Program-made: the position numbers and the translations under genes
In this document: in pieces, positions 45,312-55,264 of the stretch
How positions within the stretch are numbered: position 1 is the stretch's first letter
Layout: each line of letters opens with the position of its first letter
The notes under the pieces: generated by a model
The model's database searches: none
What the model was told of the DNA's origin: nothing
What the model saw: only the letters and a program-made list of their open reading frames with translations
Assembly (NCBI RefSeq): GCF_009765225.1
Contig: NZ_VMSF01000001.1
Coordinates: forward strand, 1,240,001 to 1,304,000
Reading direction: 5' to 3'
Source: Leifsonia sp. AG29
GTDB taxonomy: Bacteria > Actinomycetota > Actinomycetes > Actinomycetales > Microbacteriaceae
Length of the DNA stretch: 64,000 nt

Positions 45312-48300
45312 TTGCTGTCACCGCTCGCGTGGATCCGCAGGCGCAAGACGCTTGCCGTGATCGTGGCGTTGGCTGTGGTGGCCGGGGTGCCGCTCACGGT
45401 CGCCGTCCTCCATCACGGCTTCCCGGTGAGCGCCGTCGATCTCGGCGCGCGGGATGTCTGGGTCACGAACGGCGAGAAGCTCCTCGGCGGACGGCTGAAC
45501 CACCAGATCGACGAGCTCGACGCCGCCGTGACCGGGTCGAGCTCCGATCTCGACGTGCTCCAGGACAGCTCGTCGTATTTCCTCACCGATCTGCCGCACG
45601 GCACGGTGGACCGGATCGATCCGGCGTTCGTCTCGCTCGGCGGCCGCATCCAGGTGCCGGAGCGCTCCCAGGTCGCCTACGGTGCCGACACGCTCTCGGT
45701 GCTCGCGCCGGACGGGCGGCTGTGGGTGCTCGACGCCTCGGGGCGTCTCGACTTCGACCGGTCGAAGACGCGGCCGGACGCCCGGCTCGGGGCGGGTGCC
45801 GAACTGGCAGTGTCGAAAGACGGCGTGACCTTCGCGGTGGCGCCGCAGGGCAAGAAGCTCGTCACCGTGCAGCATCCCGGTGCGGCGCCGACGACGACCT
45901 CGTTCGCCGTCCCGGGTCGCTTCCAGGTGACCGCGGTGGGCGACCGGCCGGTCGTGCTGGACACCCAGGGCAATCGCGTTCTGACCGCCGAAGGGAAGAC
46001 CGTCGCCCTGCCGGCCAAGGGTCTGCGCCTCCAGCAGCCGGGCCCGGATGACCCGGCTGTGCTCGTCGCGACGGGGAACAGCCTCCTCAGCGTGCCTCTC
46101 GACGGCGGCCCGGTGCGGTCGACCGCGGCGGGAGGCTCCGCGGTCGGCTCGCCCAGTGCGGTCTCCGCGCCGGTGCGCCTCGGCGAGTGCTCCTACGGTG
46201 CGTGGGCAGGTTCCGCCCGGTACCTCTACTCCTGCGACGGGAAGCGGCCGGTCGGGATCGACATCGCTCAGCCGGTGGCCGGGGACGACCTCGAATTCCG
46301 GGTCAACCACGGCGTCATCGCGCTCAACAACCTCCGTGACGGGAACGCCTGGGTCGTCTCGTCGAACATGCGCCTCGTGCAGAACTGGGCGCAGCTGAAG
46401 CCGAACGACACGACCGTCCAGGGCGACACGGGCGAGGAGAAGCCGGTGGTGCAGTCGTTCGCCGACACACTGGCTCAGCGGAGCCCGGTGAACCGGCCCC
46501 CGGTCGCCGTCGCCGACACGTACGGGGTGCGGCCGGGACGCTCCACCGTCCTGCACGTCCTGTCGAACGACACCGATCCGGACGGCGACGTGCTGACCAT
46601 CACGGACGTCTCGCCGATTCCGGCCGACCAGGGCGTGCTGCAGCTCGTCGAGGGCGACCGCGCCATCCAGTTCACCCCGAAGGACGGCCTGAGCGGGACG
46701 ATCTCGTTCCGGTACTCCGTCGACGACGGGCGTGGAGGAACCGCCTCCGCCCAGGTCGACGCATCGCTCCGGCAGCCTGCGGACAATGCCCCTCCGGCGT
46801 CCGCGCGCCCTTCGACGGCGCAGACGGAGGTCGGCCAGTCGGTGACCTACAACGTCCTCAACGACTGGATCGATCCCGACGGCGACGATCTCTCCCTGGT
46901 CGCCGCGAACGCCACCACGGAGGACGACGTCCGCTTCAAGCCGGACGGCGACGTGACCTTCACGAGCAAGACCGGTCAGGCCGGTTCCAAGGAGGTGCGC
47001 GTCACGGTCTCCGACGGCCGCTCGTCCGCCACCGGGAGCCTCATGATCACGGTGAAGCCGGCGGGGACGCTCGACCCCGTCGCCGTCCCGGACTTCGCTG
47101 ACGGTTTCGCCGGGCGTCCGCTCGTCGTGCACCCGCTCGACAACGACCAGTCGCCGTCCGGGGAGCCACTGACGCTCGTGGGCGCGAGCCTCGACGGGTC
47201 CGGCGCGCAGGTCTCGACCGACGCCGCACGCGGCACGGTCACGCTCTCGACGAATGCGCCGGGCGAGTACTACGCCACCTACACCCTCGGGGCGGGCCCC
47301 AAGTCGACGACGGGGCTCATCCGGTTCGACGTCGCCGAGCAGGGCGCCTCCGACGCCGGACCGATCGCGGTGACGGACCGCGCGTACGTTCGCCCCGGCG
47401 AGCCCACCTCGGTCGCGGTGCTCGCGAACGACGTCTCGCCGTCGGGGCGCGTGCTCGCGGTGCGCTCCGTGGCTGTGGGGCAGGGCGCGCAGGACCTCAA
47501 TGTCGAGGTCCTCGACAACGCGATCGTCAAGGTGACGGCGCCGACCGCGCTGACGCAGCAGGTCCAGCTCACGTACGTGGTGTCCGACGGCGTGAAGGAG
47601 GCGACCGCGGGCATCACGGTCGTCCCGGTGCCGCCGCTCGTCCAGCACCAGCCCCCCGTGGCCGTCGACGACAGCGTCCCCGTGCGTGCGGGCGACGTGG
47701 CGACGGTCAGCGTGATGGACAACGACTACTCGCCGGACAACGCGCCGTTCACGCTGGACCCTCAGCTGCGCGACACCTCGGCGGCCGGGGACGGCGCGAC
47801 CGTGTTCGTGAGCGGCAAGACGGTCCGGTACCAGGCTCCAGCCAAACCGGGGCAGTACAGCGTCGTGTACGGCATCACGGACAAGTACGGCCAACGGGCG
47901 CAGGCGACGGTGAGCTTCGTGGTGGGGGCGCCGGACAAGGGCTCGGATCGCGCGCCGCAGCCGCAGCCGCTAACGGTCCGCGCCTTCGCGGGATCCTCGG
48001 TCCCCGTCGATGTCCCGCTCGACGGGATCGACCCCGATGGCGACTCGGTGACGCTCGGGGGACTCGGCAGCCAGCCCACGCTCGGCCGCATCTCGGATTC
48101 GACGAGCACCGCGTTCACCTACGAGGCCTATCCCGGCTCCGCGGGGACCGACACGTTCACGTACACGGTGAAGGACACCTACGGGAAGTCCGCGACGGGC
48201 ACGGTCACGATCGGCGTCATTCCGCGTCCGGATCAGGCGCGCCCGCCGATCGCGGTGAACGACCCGGTGAAGGTCAAGCCCGGCCGCACGATCGCGGTGC

Positions 48301-50594
48301 CGGTGCTCGACAACGATTCGGACCCGAACGGCTACGCGATCTCCCTGCAGAAGAAGCTCCTCCAGGTCGACGACGGCCTGACCGCGCGAACGAGCGGCAA
48401 GACGGTCCTCGTCACAGCACCCAAGCGCGAGGGCGCCTTCGTCGTGCGCTACCAGATCACGAACGGACAGGGAGGCGTCGCCAGCGCCTTCATCCAGGTG
48501 ACCGTCACTCCTGACGCACCGGAGGTCCCGCCGACCGCGATCGATCACGTGCTCGAGCCGGACCAGGTGTCGAACAAGGACAGCGTGAAGGTGGACGCGC
48601 TCTCGGGGGCGACGAACCCGTCCGGCGTCGCCGGGGACCTGACGGTGACGCTGAGCGGTGCGTACGCCTCCGATGCGGAGATCGGCGACGGCGGGTCCGT
48701 GACGGTCCATCCCGGGAGCCAGCGCCGGGCGATCGCGTACACGGTGACCGACCCGGTCACCGGGCTCCACGGGTCGGCGTTCATCGTGGTGCCTCCGAAG
48801 GGGGATGCGACCGCGCCGCCGCGCATCAAGGACGGGCTCCCGGAGCAGATCGTGCAGACCGACGGAGCCAAGAGCTGGAAGCTCTCGGACATCCTCACCG
48901 TGCCGTCCGGCCGGTCGTACAAGCTCACCGGCGCCTCCGGCGTGAGCGCCACGAACAGCTCGGGGGCATCGTCCTTCGGCGATGACCAGACGCTGACGTT
49001 CACGGCGGCGAAGGGCTACCGCGGGCCGGCCTCGATCACCTTCTCGGTGAACGACGGCCGGGAGCCGGGCCAGAGCGCGGATCGCGTCACCCGGCTGGTG
49101 CTCCCGATCACCGTCGGGCAGCCCGACCAGTCGGACGTCGCCCCCACCTTCACGTCGCCGAGCGAACGCATCGAACCGGGGGAGGCGCCGCTCGCGGTCG
49201 ACCTGCGGGCGTCGACCTTCCACCCCAACCCGCAGATCCTCGCGAAGATCGCCTACTCGGATGCGCGCGGCTCCAACCCGAAGATCCAGGCGTCCCTGAG
49301 CGGCTCGACCCTGAGCCTCTCCGCGCCGCTCGGCGTGCAGCCCGGAGAGTCGGGGACCGTGACGGTCACGATCAGCTCGGGGACGCACACGATCACGGGC
49401 ACGGTGAACGTCCAGGTCGTGAGCTCGAACCGGCCCGTCGCCACCCAGAAGAATCCGCCGCAGAAGACCGAGACGCAGCGCGGACGCACGGCGACCGTGC
49501 AGGGCGCCTCGAGCGACAGCCAGTGGGTCAACCCGTTCCCCGGGCAGCCGCTGACCATCACGGACGCACAGGCGCAGAGCGCGCCGTCGGGCGTGACGGT
49601 CACCTACACCGCATCCTCCATCAGCGTCAGCGCGGCTTCCGGCGCGTCGATCGGCACGGTCAGTGTGCTGTACCACGTGCAGGACGCCACGAAGGATCCG
49701 AAGCGGACCGCCGCCGCCGTGGGACAGCTGCAGGTGACGATCCACGACGTCCCGTCGAAGCCGGCCGCACCCTCCAACCCGCAGGCGAGCGACGGCCAGG
49801 CGTCGGTCACGATCACGGCACCCGCGGACAACGGGAAGCCGATCGACCAGTACGAGGTGTCGACGACCGGGCGCACGGTCACGACGTCGACGATCGGACG
49901 TGTCACGATCACCGGTCTCACCAACGGGCAGTCCTACCGGTTCCAGGTCCGTGCGCACAACGCGGACGGCTGGAGCGAGCTCTCCGCACAGAGCGCGGCC
50001 GTGACCCCGTACGGAACGCCCACGCGGGTGTCGAACGTTCGTCTCTCGAGCAGCGGGCAGTACGCTCCGGCGACCCTCACGATGAGCTGGTCGGGGCTCG
50101 CGGACCCCGGCGGCACCGGCGGAGGGTCGGTCACCTACCATTACCGACTCGACAGCGGCGGCTGGAACACGACGCAGGGCACCAGCGCGACGGCCGGAAA
50201 CCAGGGTGTGGGCACCCACTCGTTCGAGGTATACGCGGTCAACGACGGCAGTGGGAAGCCGGGCCCGACCGTGACCTCGAACAGTGTGACGGTCGACAAG
50301 AAGCCCAACCCGCCGGCCTCGATCACGCTGGCCAAGGGCGCACTGGAGCCGGGGTACACCCACAGCTACACGTACGACGTCACGGTCAACAACTTCCCGG
50401 CCAACCGCAGCTTCCCGATCACGTTCTACTGCAACGGCGGAACGCTGTCGTCGGGCTATTCGGTGTCGACGGACGCCAGCGGCAGCGGCCACTACCGCGG
50501 GGCTCCCGATCGGCTGAACCCGTGGTGCGGCTACCCGGGGGCGTACGTCGTCGTGAACGGCGTCCAGAGCAGCGTGCAGGACTGGTCCAAGTAG
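45312..50594 (+). CDS. Giant membrane-anchored protein with Ig-like and Fn3 repeats
   Basis: About 1760 residues. A basic N-terminus and one membrane helix (about 12-32) anchor it. Residues 40-390 are beta-rich and may form a propeller. From about 400 to 1480 it is a string of roughly 90-residue Ig-like/cadherin-like repeats marked by V-L-x-N-D-x-D-P-x-G (for example L-S-N-D-T-D-P-D-G-D and L-D-N-D-S-D-P-N-G). An Fn3 domain follows (about 1482-1575), then another Fn3-like domain and a C-terminal domain with two cysteines. The TTG start is chosen for the strong GGGGGAGAG upstream; the frame is open to 45273. It lies in a kinase/FHA/MoxR cluster and is the likely surface structure that cluster controls. 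Confidence 0.85.
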   Translation: MLSPLAWIRRRKTLAVIVALAVVAGVPLTVAVLHHGFPVSAVDLGARDVWVTNGEKLLGGRLNHQIDELDAAVTGSSSDLDVLQDSSSYFLTDLPHGTVDRIDPAFVSLGGRIQVPERSQVAYGADTLSVLAPDGRLWVLDASGRLDFDRSKTRPDARLGAGAELAVSKDGVTFAVAPQGKKLVTVQHPGAAPTTTSFAVPGRFQVTAVGDRPVVLDTQGNRVLTAEGKTVALPAKGLRLQQPGPDDPAVLVATGNSLLSVPLDGGPVRSTAAGGSAVGSPSAVSAPVRLGECSYGAWAGSARYLYSCDGKRPVGIDIAQPVAGDDLEFRVNHGVIALNNLRDGNAWVVSSNMRLVQNWAQLKPNDTTVQGDTGEEKPVVQSFADTLAQRSPVNRPPVAVADTYGVRPGRSTVLHVLSNDTDPDGDVLTITDVSPIPADQGVLQLVEGDRAIQFTPKDGLSGTISFRYSVDDGRGGTASAQVDASLRQPADNAPPASARPSTAQTEVGQSVTYNVLNDWIDPDGDDLSLVAANATTEDDVRFKPDGDVTFTSKTGQAGSKEVRVTVSDGRSSATGSLMITVKPAGTLDPVAVPDFADGFAGRPLVVHPLDNDQSPSGEPLTLVGASLDGSGAQVSTDAARGTVTLSTNAPGEYYATYTLGAGPKSTTGLIRFDVAEQGASDAGPIAVTDRAYVRPGEPTSVAVLANDVSPSGRVLAVRSVAVGQGAQDLNVEVLDNAIVKVTAPTALTQQVQLTYVVSDGVKEATAGITVVPVPPLVQHQPPVAVDDSVPVRAGDVATVSVMDNDYSPDNAPFTLDPQLRDTSAAGDGATVFVSGKTVRYQAPAKPGQYSVVYGITDKYGQRAQATVSFVVGAPDKGSDRAPQPQPLTVRAFAGSSVPVDVPLDGIDPDGDSVTLGGLGSQPTLGRISDSTSTAFTYEAYPGSAGTDTFTYTVKDTYGKSATGTVTIGVIPRPDQARPPIAVNDPVKVKPGRTIAVPVLDNDSDPNGYAISLQKKLLQVDDGLTARTSGKTVLVTAPKREGAFVVRYQITNGQGGVASAFIQVTVTPDAPEVPPTAIDHVLEPDQVSNKDSVKVDALSGATNPSGVAGDLTVTLSGAYASDAEIGDGGSVTVHPGSQRRAIAYTVTDPVTGLHGSAFIVVPPKGDATAPPRIKDGLPEQIVQTDGAKSWKLSDILTVPSGRSYKLTGASGVSATNSSGASSFGDDQTLTFTAAKGYRGPASITFSVNDGREPGQSADRVTRLVLPITVGQPDQSDVAPTFTSPSERIEPGEAPLAVDLRASTFHPNPQILAKIAYSDARGSNPKIQASLSGSTLSLSAPLGVQPGESGTVTVTISSGTHTITGTVNVQVVSSNRPVATQKNPPQKTETQRGRTATVQGASSDSQWVNPFPGQPLTITDAQAQSAPSGVTVTYTASSISVSAASGASIGTVSVLYHVQDATKDPKRTAAAVGQLQVTIHDVPSKPAAPSNPQASDGQASVTITAPADNGKPIDQYEVSTTGRTVTTSTIGRVTITGLTNGQSYRFQVRAHNADGWSELSAQSAAVTPYGTPTRVSNVRLSSSGQYAPATLTMSWSGLADPGGTGGGSVTYHYRLDSGGWNTTQGTSATAGNQGVGTHSFEVYAVNDGSGKPGPTVTSNSVTVDKKPNPPASITLAKGALEPGYTHSYTYDVTVNNFPANRSFPITFYCNGGTLSSGYSVSTDASGSGHYRGAPDRLNPWCGYPGAYVVVNGVQSSVQDWSK

Positions 50595-50607
50595 GAGAGG
50601 TGCGGAG

Positions 50608-51576
50608 ATGACAGTGACGCAGGAGCAGGCGGACTGGTTCGCCGGAGCGTTCGGCCAGCTGGTGGCGAACGTCGACAAGGCGATCCTCGGGAAGGAGCAC
50701 AGCATCCGGCTGGTGGTCACGGCGATGCTGTCCGGCGGCCACGTGCTGCTCGAGGACGTGCCCGGCACCGGCAAGACCGTGCTCGCCAAGGCGCTCGCCA
50801 ACACGGTGGAGGGCACGCAGTCGCGCATCCAGTTCACTCCCGACCTGCTCCCGTCGGATGTGACCGGCGTCACGATCTACGACCAATCGACGGGGCGGTT
50901 CGAGTTCCACCCGGGGCCGATCTTCGCCTCCGTCGTCCTCGCGGACGAGATCAACCGCGCGAGCCCGAAGACCCAGTCCGCCCTGCTCGAGGTCATGGAG
51001 GAGGGGGTCGTCACGGTCGACGGCGTCGGTCACCCGGTCGGCGCGCCCTTCATCGTCATCGCGACGCAGAACCCGGTCGAGCAGGCCGGCACGTACTCGC
51101 TGCCCGAGGCGCAGCTCGACCGGTTCCTGATCAAGACGTCGCTCGGCTACCCCGACCACGCCACGACCGTCGACCTGCTGCTCGACGCCTCCAACCGATC
51201 CCGGGCATCGGCGGTCCGCCCGATCATCGCGGCCGACTCGGTCACGACGCTCGCGCAGCTGGCCTCCGAGGTGCACACCGACGCCAGCGTCATGGGTTAC
51301 CTGAGCGAGATCGTGACGGCGACCCGGGAGGACCGCGACTCCGCGCTCGGCGTCAGCATCCGCGGCGCGCTTGCGCTCGCCCGGGCCGCCAAGACCTGGG
51401 CGATCGCGTCGGGGCGCACCTATGTGACGCCCGACGACATCCGGGAGCTCGCCCTGCCCGTCCTCGCGCACCGCGTGATGGTCGACCCGGAATCCGAGTT
51501 CGCGGGCGTCCGCGCCGAGGACGTCGTGGAGCGCGCGGTCGCGTCGGCCACCCCTCCGGCCTACCGGGCGGCGTGA
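50608..51576 (+). CDS. MoxR-family AAA+ ATPase
   Basis: A 322-residue MoxR/RavA-type ATPase. Walker A is G-T-G-K-T near residues 53-57, Walker B is V-V-L-A-D-E-I-N-R-A, and the sensor and arginine-finger regions are conserved (A-T-Q-N-P; L-P-E-A-Q-L-D-R-F). MoxR proteins act as chaperones that mature or insert partner proteins, often with DUF58 and transglutaminase-like partners, as here. GGAGAGG precedes the ATG. It starts 13 bases after the giant protein. Confidence 0.93.
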   Translation: MTVTQEQADWFAGAFGQLVANVDKAILGKEHSIRLVVTAMLSGGHVLLEDVPGTGKTVLAKALANTVEGTQSRIQFTPDLLPSDVTGVTIYDQSTGRFEFHPGPIFASVVLADEINRASPKTQSALLEVMEEGVVTVDGVGHPVGAPFIVIATQNPVEQAGTYSLPEAQLDRFLIKTSLGYPDHATTVDLLLDASNRSRASAVRPIIAADSVTTLAQLASEVHTDASVMGYLSEIVTATREDRDSALGVSIRGALALARAAKTWAIASGRTYVTPDDIRELALPVLAHRVMVDPESEFAGVRAEDVVERAVASATPPAYRAA

Positions 51577-51589
51577 GGGCGAACCGGTC

Positions 51590-52909
51590 ATGACCACCCA
51601 GACATCCGGGGCTCGCGGGCGCCGCCGACGCGCCACGCCGGCCGATCAGGCCCGCATCGCGTTGACTCAGCTCGCCGGGCTCGGCGGCGCGGGACTGCGC
51701 GGCGCTGGGCGGATCGCAGCGCCCGCTCGGCGGTGGGCGGCGTCGGCGCTCCGGCCGTCGCTCCGGGTGGTCAGCGGCCTGGGCTGGATCGCCGTGGGGG
51801 GCGCGGCGGTGTCCATCCTCCTCGCGGTCGCGCTGGGCTGGGCCGAGTTCGCCTTCCTCGGCGCGACGCTGCTGGGCGCCCTCGCGATCGCGACGGCGTT
51901 CGTCTTCGGGCGGTCCACCTACGACGTCACGATCGACCTAGAACCGAGGAGGGTCGTCGCGGGGGAGCGGGCACTCGGCCGGCTCTCCGTGACGAACGAC
52001 GGCGCCCGCCCGGTCCTCCCGACGCGGATGGAGCTGCCGGTCGGCGAGGGCGAGGCCGCCTTCGCTATTCCCCGGCTCGTGCCCGGGGCCGGGACCGAGG
52101 AGCTCTTCGCGGTCCCCACCGAGCGTCGCGCCCTGATCCTCGCGGGGCCGGCGATCTCCGTCCGCGGCGATCAGCTCGGCCTCCTGCGCCGGACGACGCG
52201 CTGGACCGACCAGGTCGAGCTGTTCGTGCACCCGCGCACGGTCCGCCTCGCGGCCACGGCGCGCGGCCTCGTCCGCGACCTCGAAGGCCAGACCACGAAG
52301 GTGATCACCGACAGCGATCTGGCCTTCCACGCGCTCCGCACGTACGAGCCCGGCGACGACATCCGGAACGTGCATTGGCGCACCTCGGCGCGGACCGGCC
52401 AGCTGATGGTCCGCCAGTACCAGGAGACCCGCCGGTCACAGCTCCTGCTGACATTCGACGCCGAGCAGGATCACTTCGCCGGCACCGAGGAGTTCGAGCT
52501 CGGCGTCTCCGTCGTCGCCTCCATCGCCGTGCACGTCGTCCGCGAGGAGACCCAGGTCCGCGCGGTCTGGCAGGGAGGGCCGATGCGCGTCGACACCCCG
52601 ACCGCCCTGCTCGACGACTCCTGCCGCATCTCCCCGGTGGAGGGACGCCATCCCGCACTCCGCGAGTTCCTGCGTCAGGCGAGCCTCCGGATGGAGGCGC
52701 CGAGCCTTGCCATCACGGTCACCGGCTCGCGCGTGGAGACGCCCGAGCTTCGCGCCGCTGCTGCGCTCTGGGGGACGGACACCGACACCATCACGGTCCG
52801 CGTCGACACGGCGGGTGAGCCACGGCTGTCCCGTCTCGGCAGGACGACCCTGATCACGGTGTCGACCCTGTCCGAGCTTCCCACCCTGCTCAAGAGGGCG
52901 GCACGGTGA
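51590..52909 (+). CDS. DUF58-domain membrane protein
   Basis: A 439-residue protein with a basic N-terminus, two adjacent membrane helices (about 60-105) and the DUF58 signature Y-E-P-G-D-D-I-R-N-V-H-W-R-T-S-A-R-T near residue 260. Next to it, V-R-Q-Y-Q-E-T-R is typical. DUF58 proteins carry vWA-like domains and work with MoxR ATPases; the function is unknown but linked to envelope assembly. It overlaps the next gene by 4 bases (GTGA). Confidence 0.88.
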   Translation: MTTQTSGARGRRRRATPADQARIALTQLAGLGGAGLRGAGRIAAPARRWAASALRPSLRVVSGLGWIAVGGAAVSILLAVALGWAEFAFLGATLLGALAIATAFVFGRSTYDVTIDLEPRRVVAGERALGRLSVTNDGARPVLPTRMELPVGEGEAAFAIPRLVPGAGTEELFAVPTERRALILAGPAISVRGDQLGLLRRTTRWTDQVELFVHPRTVRLAATARGLVRDLEGQTTKVITDSDLAFHALRTYEPGDDIRNVHWRTSARTGQLMVRQYQETRRSQLLLTFDAEQDHFAGTEEFELGVSVVASIAVHVVREETQVRAVWQGGPMRVDTPTALLDDSCRISPVEGRHPALREFLRQASLRMEAPSLAITVTGSRVETPELRAAAALWGTDTDTITVRVDTAGEPRLSRLGRTTLITVSTLSELPTLLKRAAR

Positions 52910-55233
52910 CGGCCGCGGCCGCGAGCCGGTCCGAGCCGCTCTTCGACCGGCTGGGACGCACGACCTGGATCGATGTGGCGGTGCTCAGTGCGCTCATCCT
53001 CCTCGCGATCGCCGGTCTGGAGCCCGCCTTCGGTCATCTCGGCTTCGTCACGGCCGCGGTCGGCGGGACCGTGGTGGGAGGCGGCGTGGCGGTGCTCTGC
53101 CGGCTGCTCCGCATCTCGTGGCCGGTCACGGCGGTGGTCGGCCTCGCCGCGTACATCCTCGCCGGGACCCCGATCGCTCTGCCGGGCCTGGCACTCTTCG
53201 GCGTGCTGCCGTCGCTCGACAGCCTCTCGGACCTCATGGTCGGCGCCGTCTTCGGATGGTCGGACTCGGTGACGCTGCGGGCCCCGCTGGAGGCGCCTCC
53301 CTCCCTGGCGGTCGTGCCGTACGTCGCGGGCTGGCTCGTGTCGCTCGTCACGATCTCGCTCGCGGTCCGCTGGCTCCCGCAGGTCAGGCGGTCGTCCGTG
53401 TGGCCCCCGGCAGCGCTCCTGACCGGGCCTGTTCTCCTCCTCCTCGCGGCGATCCTCCTCGGCACCCGGGACTCGTTCTACGCGGGGATCCGCGGGGTCG
53501 CCTTCGGCGTCATCGCCATCGTCTGGCTCTCCTGGAGGCGCGCTCGATCCGCGCGCGACCGCCTCGGCGCCGATCCGGCGGTGCGGCGGAGCCGGGTGCT
53601 CGGTGCCGCGACGGTCGTCGTGGGTGCGGTCCTGGTCGGAGCCTTGGCCGGCACCCTTCTCGGCCCCACGCCCGCCGCGCGGCTGGTCCTGCGCGACGAG
53701 ATCACGCCGCCGTTCGACCCGCTGGACTACCCGAGCCCGCTCGCCGGGTTCCGGAAGTACACGAAGGACCTCCAGAAGACGGAGCTCTTCACGGTCGAGG
53801 GGCTGCAGCCGGGCCAGGTGATCCGGCTCGCCACCATGGACAGCTACGACGGCGTCGTGTGGTCGGTCGCGGCTCCGGGGAGCGACCGGGACGCGTCGGG
53901 GGCCTTCGAGCTGCTCGGCAGCACGATACCGCGGCCGCCTCTGTTCTCGGCAGGCGCCTCCACGAGCGCGACCGTCGACATCGCCGCGTACTCGGATGTG
54001 TGGCTGCCCACGCTCGGCTACCTCAGCCGTCTCGACTTCGGCGCGCATCCGGGCTCGGACCCCGCCGCGGCGGTGCGCGTGAACACGGCGACCGGGACGA
54101 CGGCGGTCACCACGGGCGTCCGGAAGGGGCTCCGCTACACCATCGCGGCCACGGCTCAGGAGATCCCGAAGGACAGTGCGCTAGCGAAGGTCCCGCCCGC
54201 GACGATCGCCCTGCCGCCGGTGCGCAACGTGCCCGACGTGGTCTCAGCGAAGGCCGTCGAATACGCGGGCAGCTCGTCGACGGCGATCCAGAAGCTCCGG
54301 AACATCGAGCGCTCGCTCAAATCGCTCGGCTACCTCAGCCACGGCCGCGCCTCCGATCCCGTCCCGTCGCGCGCCGGCGAGGGCGCGGACCGCATGACCG
54401 ACCTGCTCACGACCTCGCCCATGGTCGGCGACCAGGAGCAGTACGCGAGCGCGTTCGCCCTGATGGCCCGCCGGCTCGGATACCCGGTTCGCGTGGTGAT
54501 GGGGTTCGCCCCGAAGGCGACCGGCGCGACGACCGCGGTCACCGGGAACGACGTCACCGCGTGGGACGAGGTGGCCTTCAGCGGCGTCGGCTGGGTGCCG
54601 TTCTTCCCGACCCCCACCAAGACCGACGCCCCGAAGAACCAGACGACGAAGCCCAAGCTCGAGCCGCAGCCTCAGGTGCGCCAGCCGCCGCCCGCCGACC
54701 CCAAGGCGGACGAACTGCTCACGCCCGTGAAGACGAAGGACACCGAGCGCAAGCAGCCTCAGCACGGCTTCTCGCTCCCGGGCTGGGTCTGGGCCGCGCT
54801 CGGGGTCGTCGGCATCCCTCTGCTCCTGTACTTCGTGCCGCTGCTGATCGTCGGACTGCTGAAGCGCCGTCGCCGTCGCCGTCGTCTGTCGACCGGACCC
54901 CCCGACCGGCGGGCGGCCGGAGCGTGGGAAGAACTCGCCGACGGGTACGCCGAGCTCGGGCTCGACCTGCCCCGCCGGGCGACGCGCCTCCAGACGGCGG
55001 CCGCACTGGAGGCGCAATCGGCGCAGCAGTCCCTCCCCGTGCCCGAGGGCGGCCTGGCGACCATCGCGCGGGAGGTCGACGCGGCCGTCTTCGACGGATC
55101 CGTGGTCGGCGAGGACCGCGTGGGGAACGTCTGGTCGGCCGTCGCCGCAGCGCTCTCCGGCGCGACCGCCGCGGCCGGCCCGCTGCGCAGCCGACTGGCC
55201 GCGTTCCGCTACTCCCGGTCACGGCGTCGCTGA
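52906..55233 (+). CDS. TgpA-like membrane protein with degenerate transglutaminase domain
   Basis: A 775-residue protein: N-terminal bundle of about six to seven membrane helices (20-260), an outer domain with transglutaminase-like fold (about 260-570), a Pro/Lys linker, one further helix (about 625-650) and a cytoplasmic DUF4129-like tail. In the transglutaminase core the usual catalytic positions are replaced: G-D-Q-E-Q-Y-A instead of G-x-C-x-x-Y-A (about 508), V-T-A-W-D-E instead of H-A-W-x-E (about 550), and P-F-F-P-T instead of P-x-D-P-T. It is therefore probably not an enzyme but a structural or binding version. Confidence 0.82.
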   Translation: MTAAAASRSEPLFDRLGRTTWIDVAVLSALILLAIAGLEPAFGHLGFVTAAVGGTVVGGGVAVLCRLLRISWPVTAVVGLAAYILAGTPIALPGLALFGVLPSLDSLSDLMVGAVFGWSDSVTLRAPLEAPPSLAVVPYVAGWLVSLVTISLAVRWLPQVRRSSVWPPAALLTGPVLLLLAAILLGTRDSFYAGIRGVAFGVIAIVWLSWRRARSARDRLGADPAVRRSRVLGAATVVVGAVLVGALAGTLLGPTPAARLVLRDEITPPFDPLDYPSPLAGFRKYTKDLQKTELFTVEGLQPGQVIRLATMDSYDGVVWSVAAPGSDRDASGAFELLGSTIPRPPLFSAGASTSATVDIAAYSDVWLPTLGYLSRLDFGAHPGSDPAAAVRVNTATGTTAVTTGVRKGLRYTIAATAQEIPKDSALAKVPPATIALPPVRNVPDVVSAKAVEYAGSSSTAIQKLRNIERSLKSLGYLSHGRASDPVPSRAGEGADRMTDLLTTSPMVGDQEQYASAFALMARRLGYPVRVVMGFAPKATGATTAVTGNDVTAWDEVAFSGVGWVPFFPTPTKTDAPKNQTTKPKLEPQPQVRQPPPADPKADELLTPVKTKDTERKQPQHGFSLPGWVWAALGVVGIPLLLYFVPLLIVGLLKRRRRRRRLSTGPPDRRAAGAWEELADGYAELGLDLPRRATRLQTAAALEAQSAQQSLPVPEGGLATIAREVDAAVFDGSVVGEDRVGNVWSAVAAALSGATAAAGPLRSRLAAFRYSRSRRR

Positions 55234-55264
55234 CGGGTGCGACCGCGTCCGTATAGTGGGCGTC

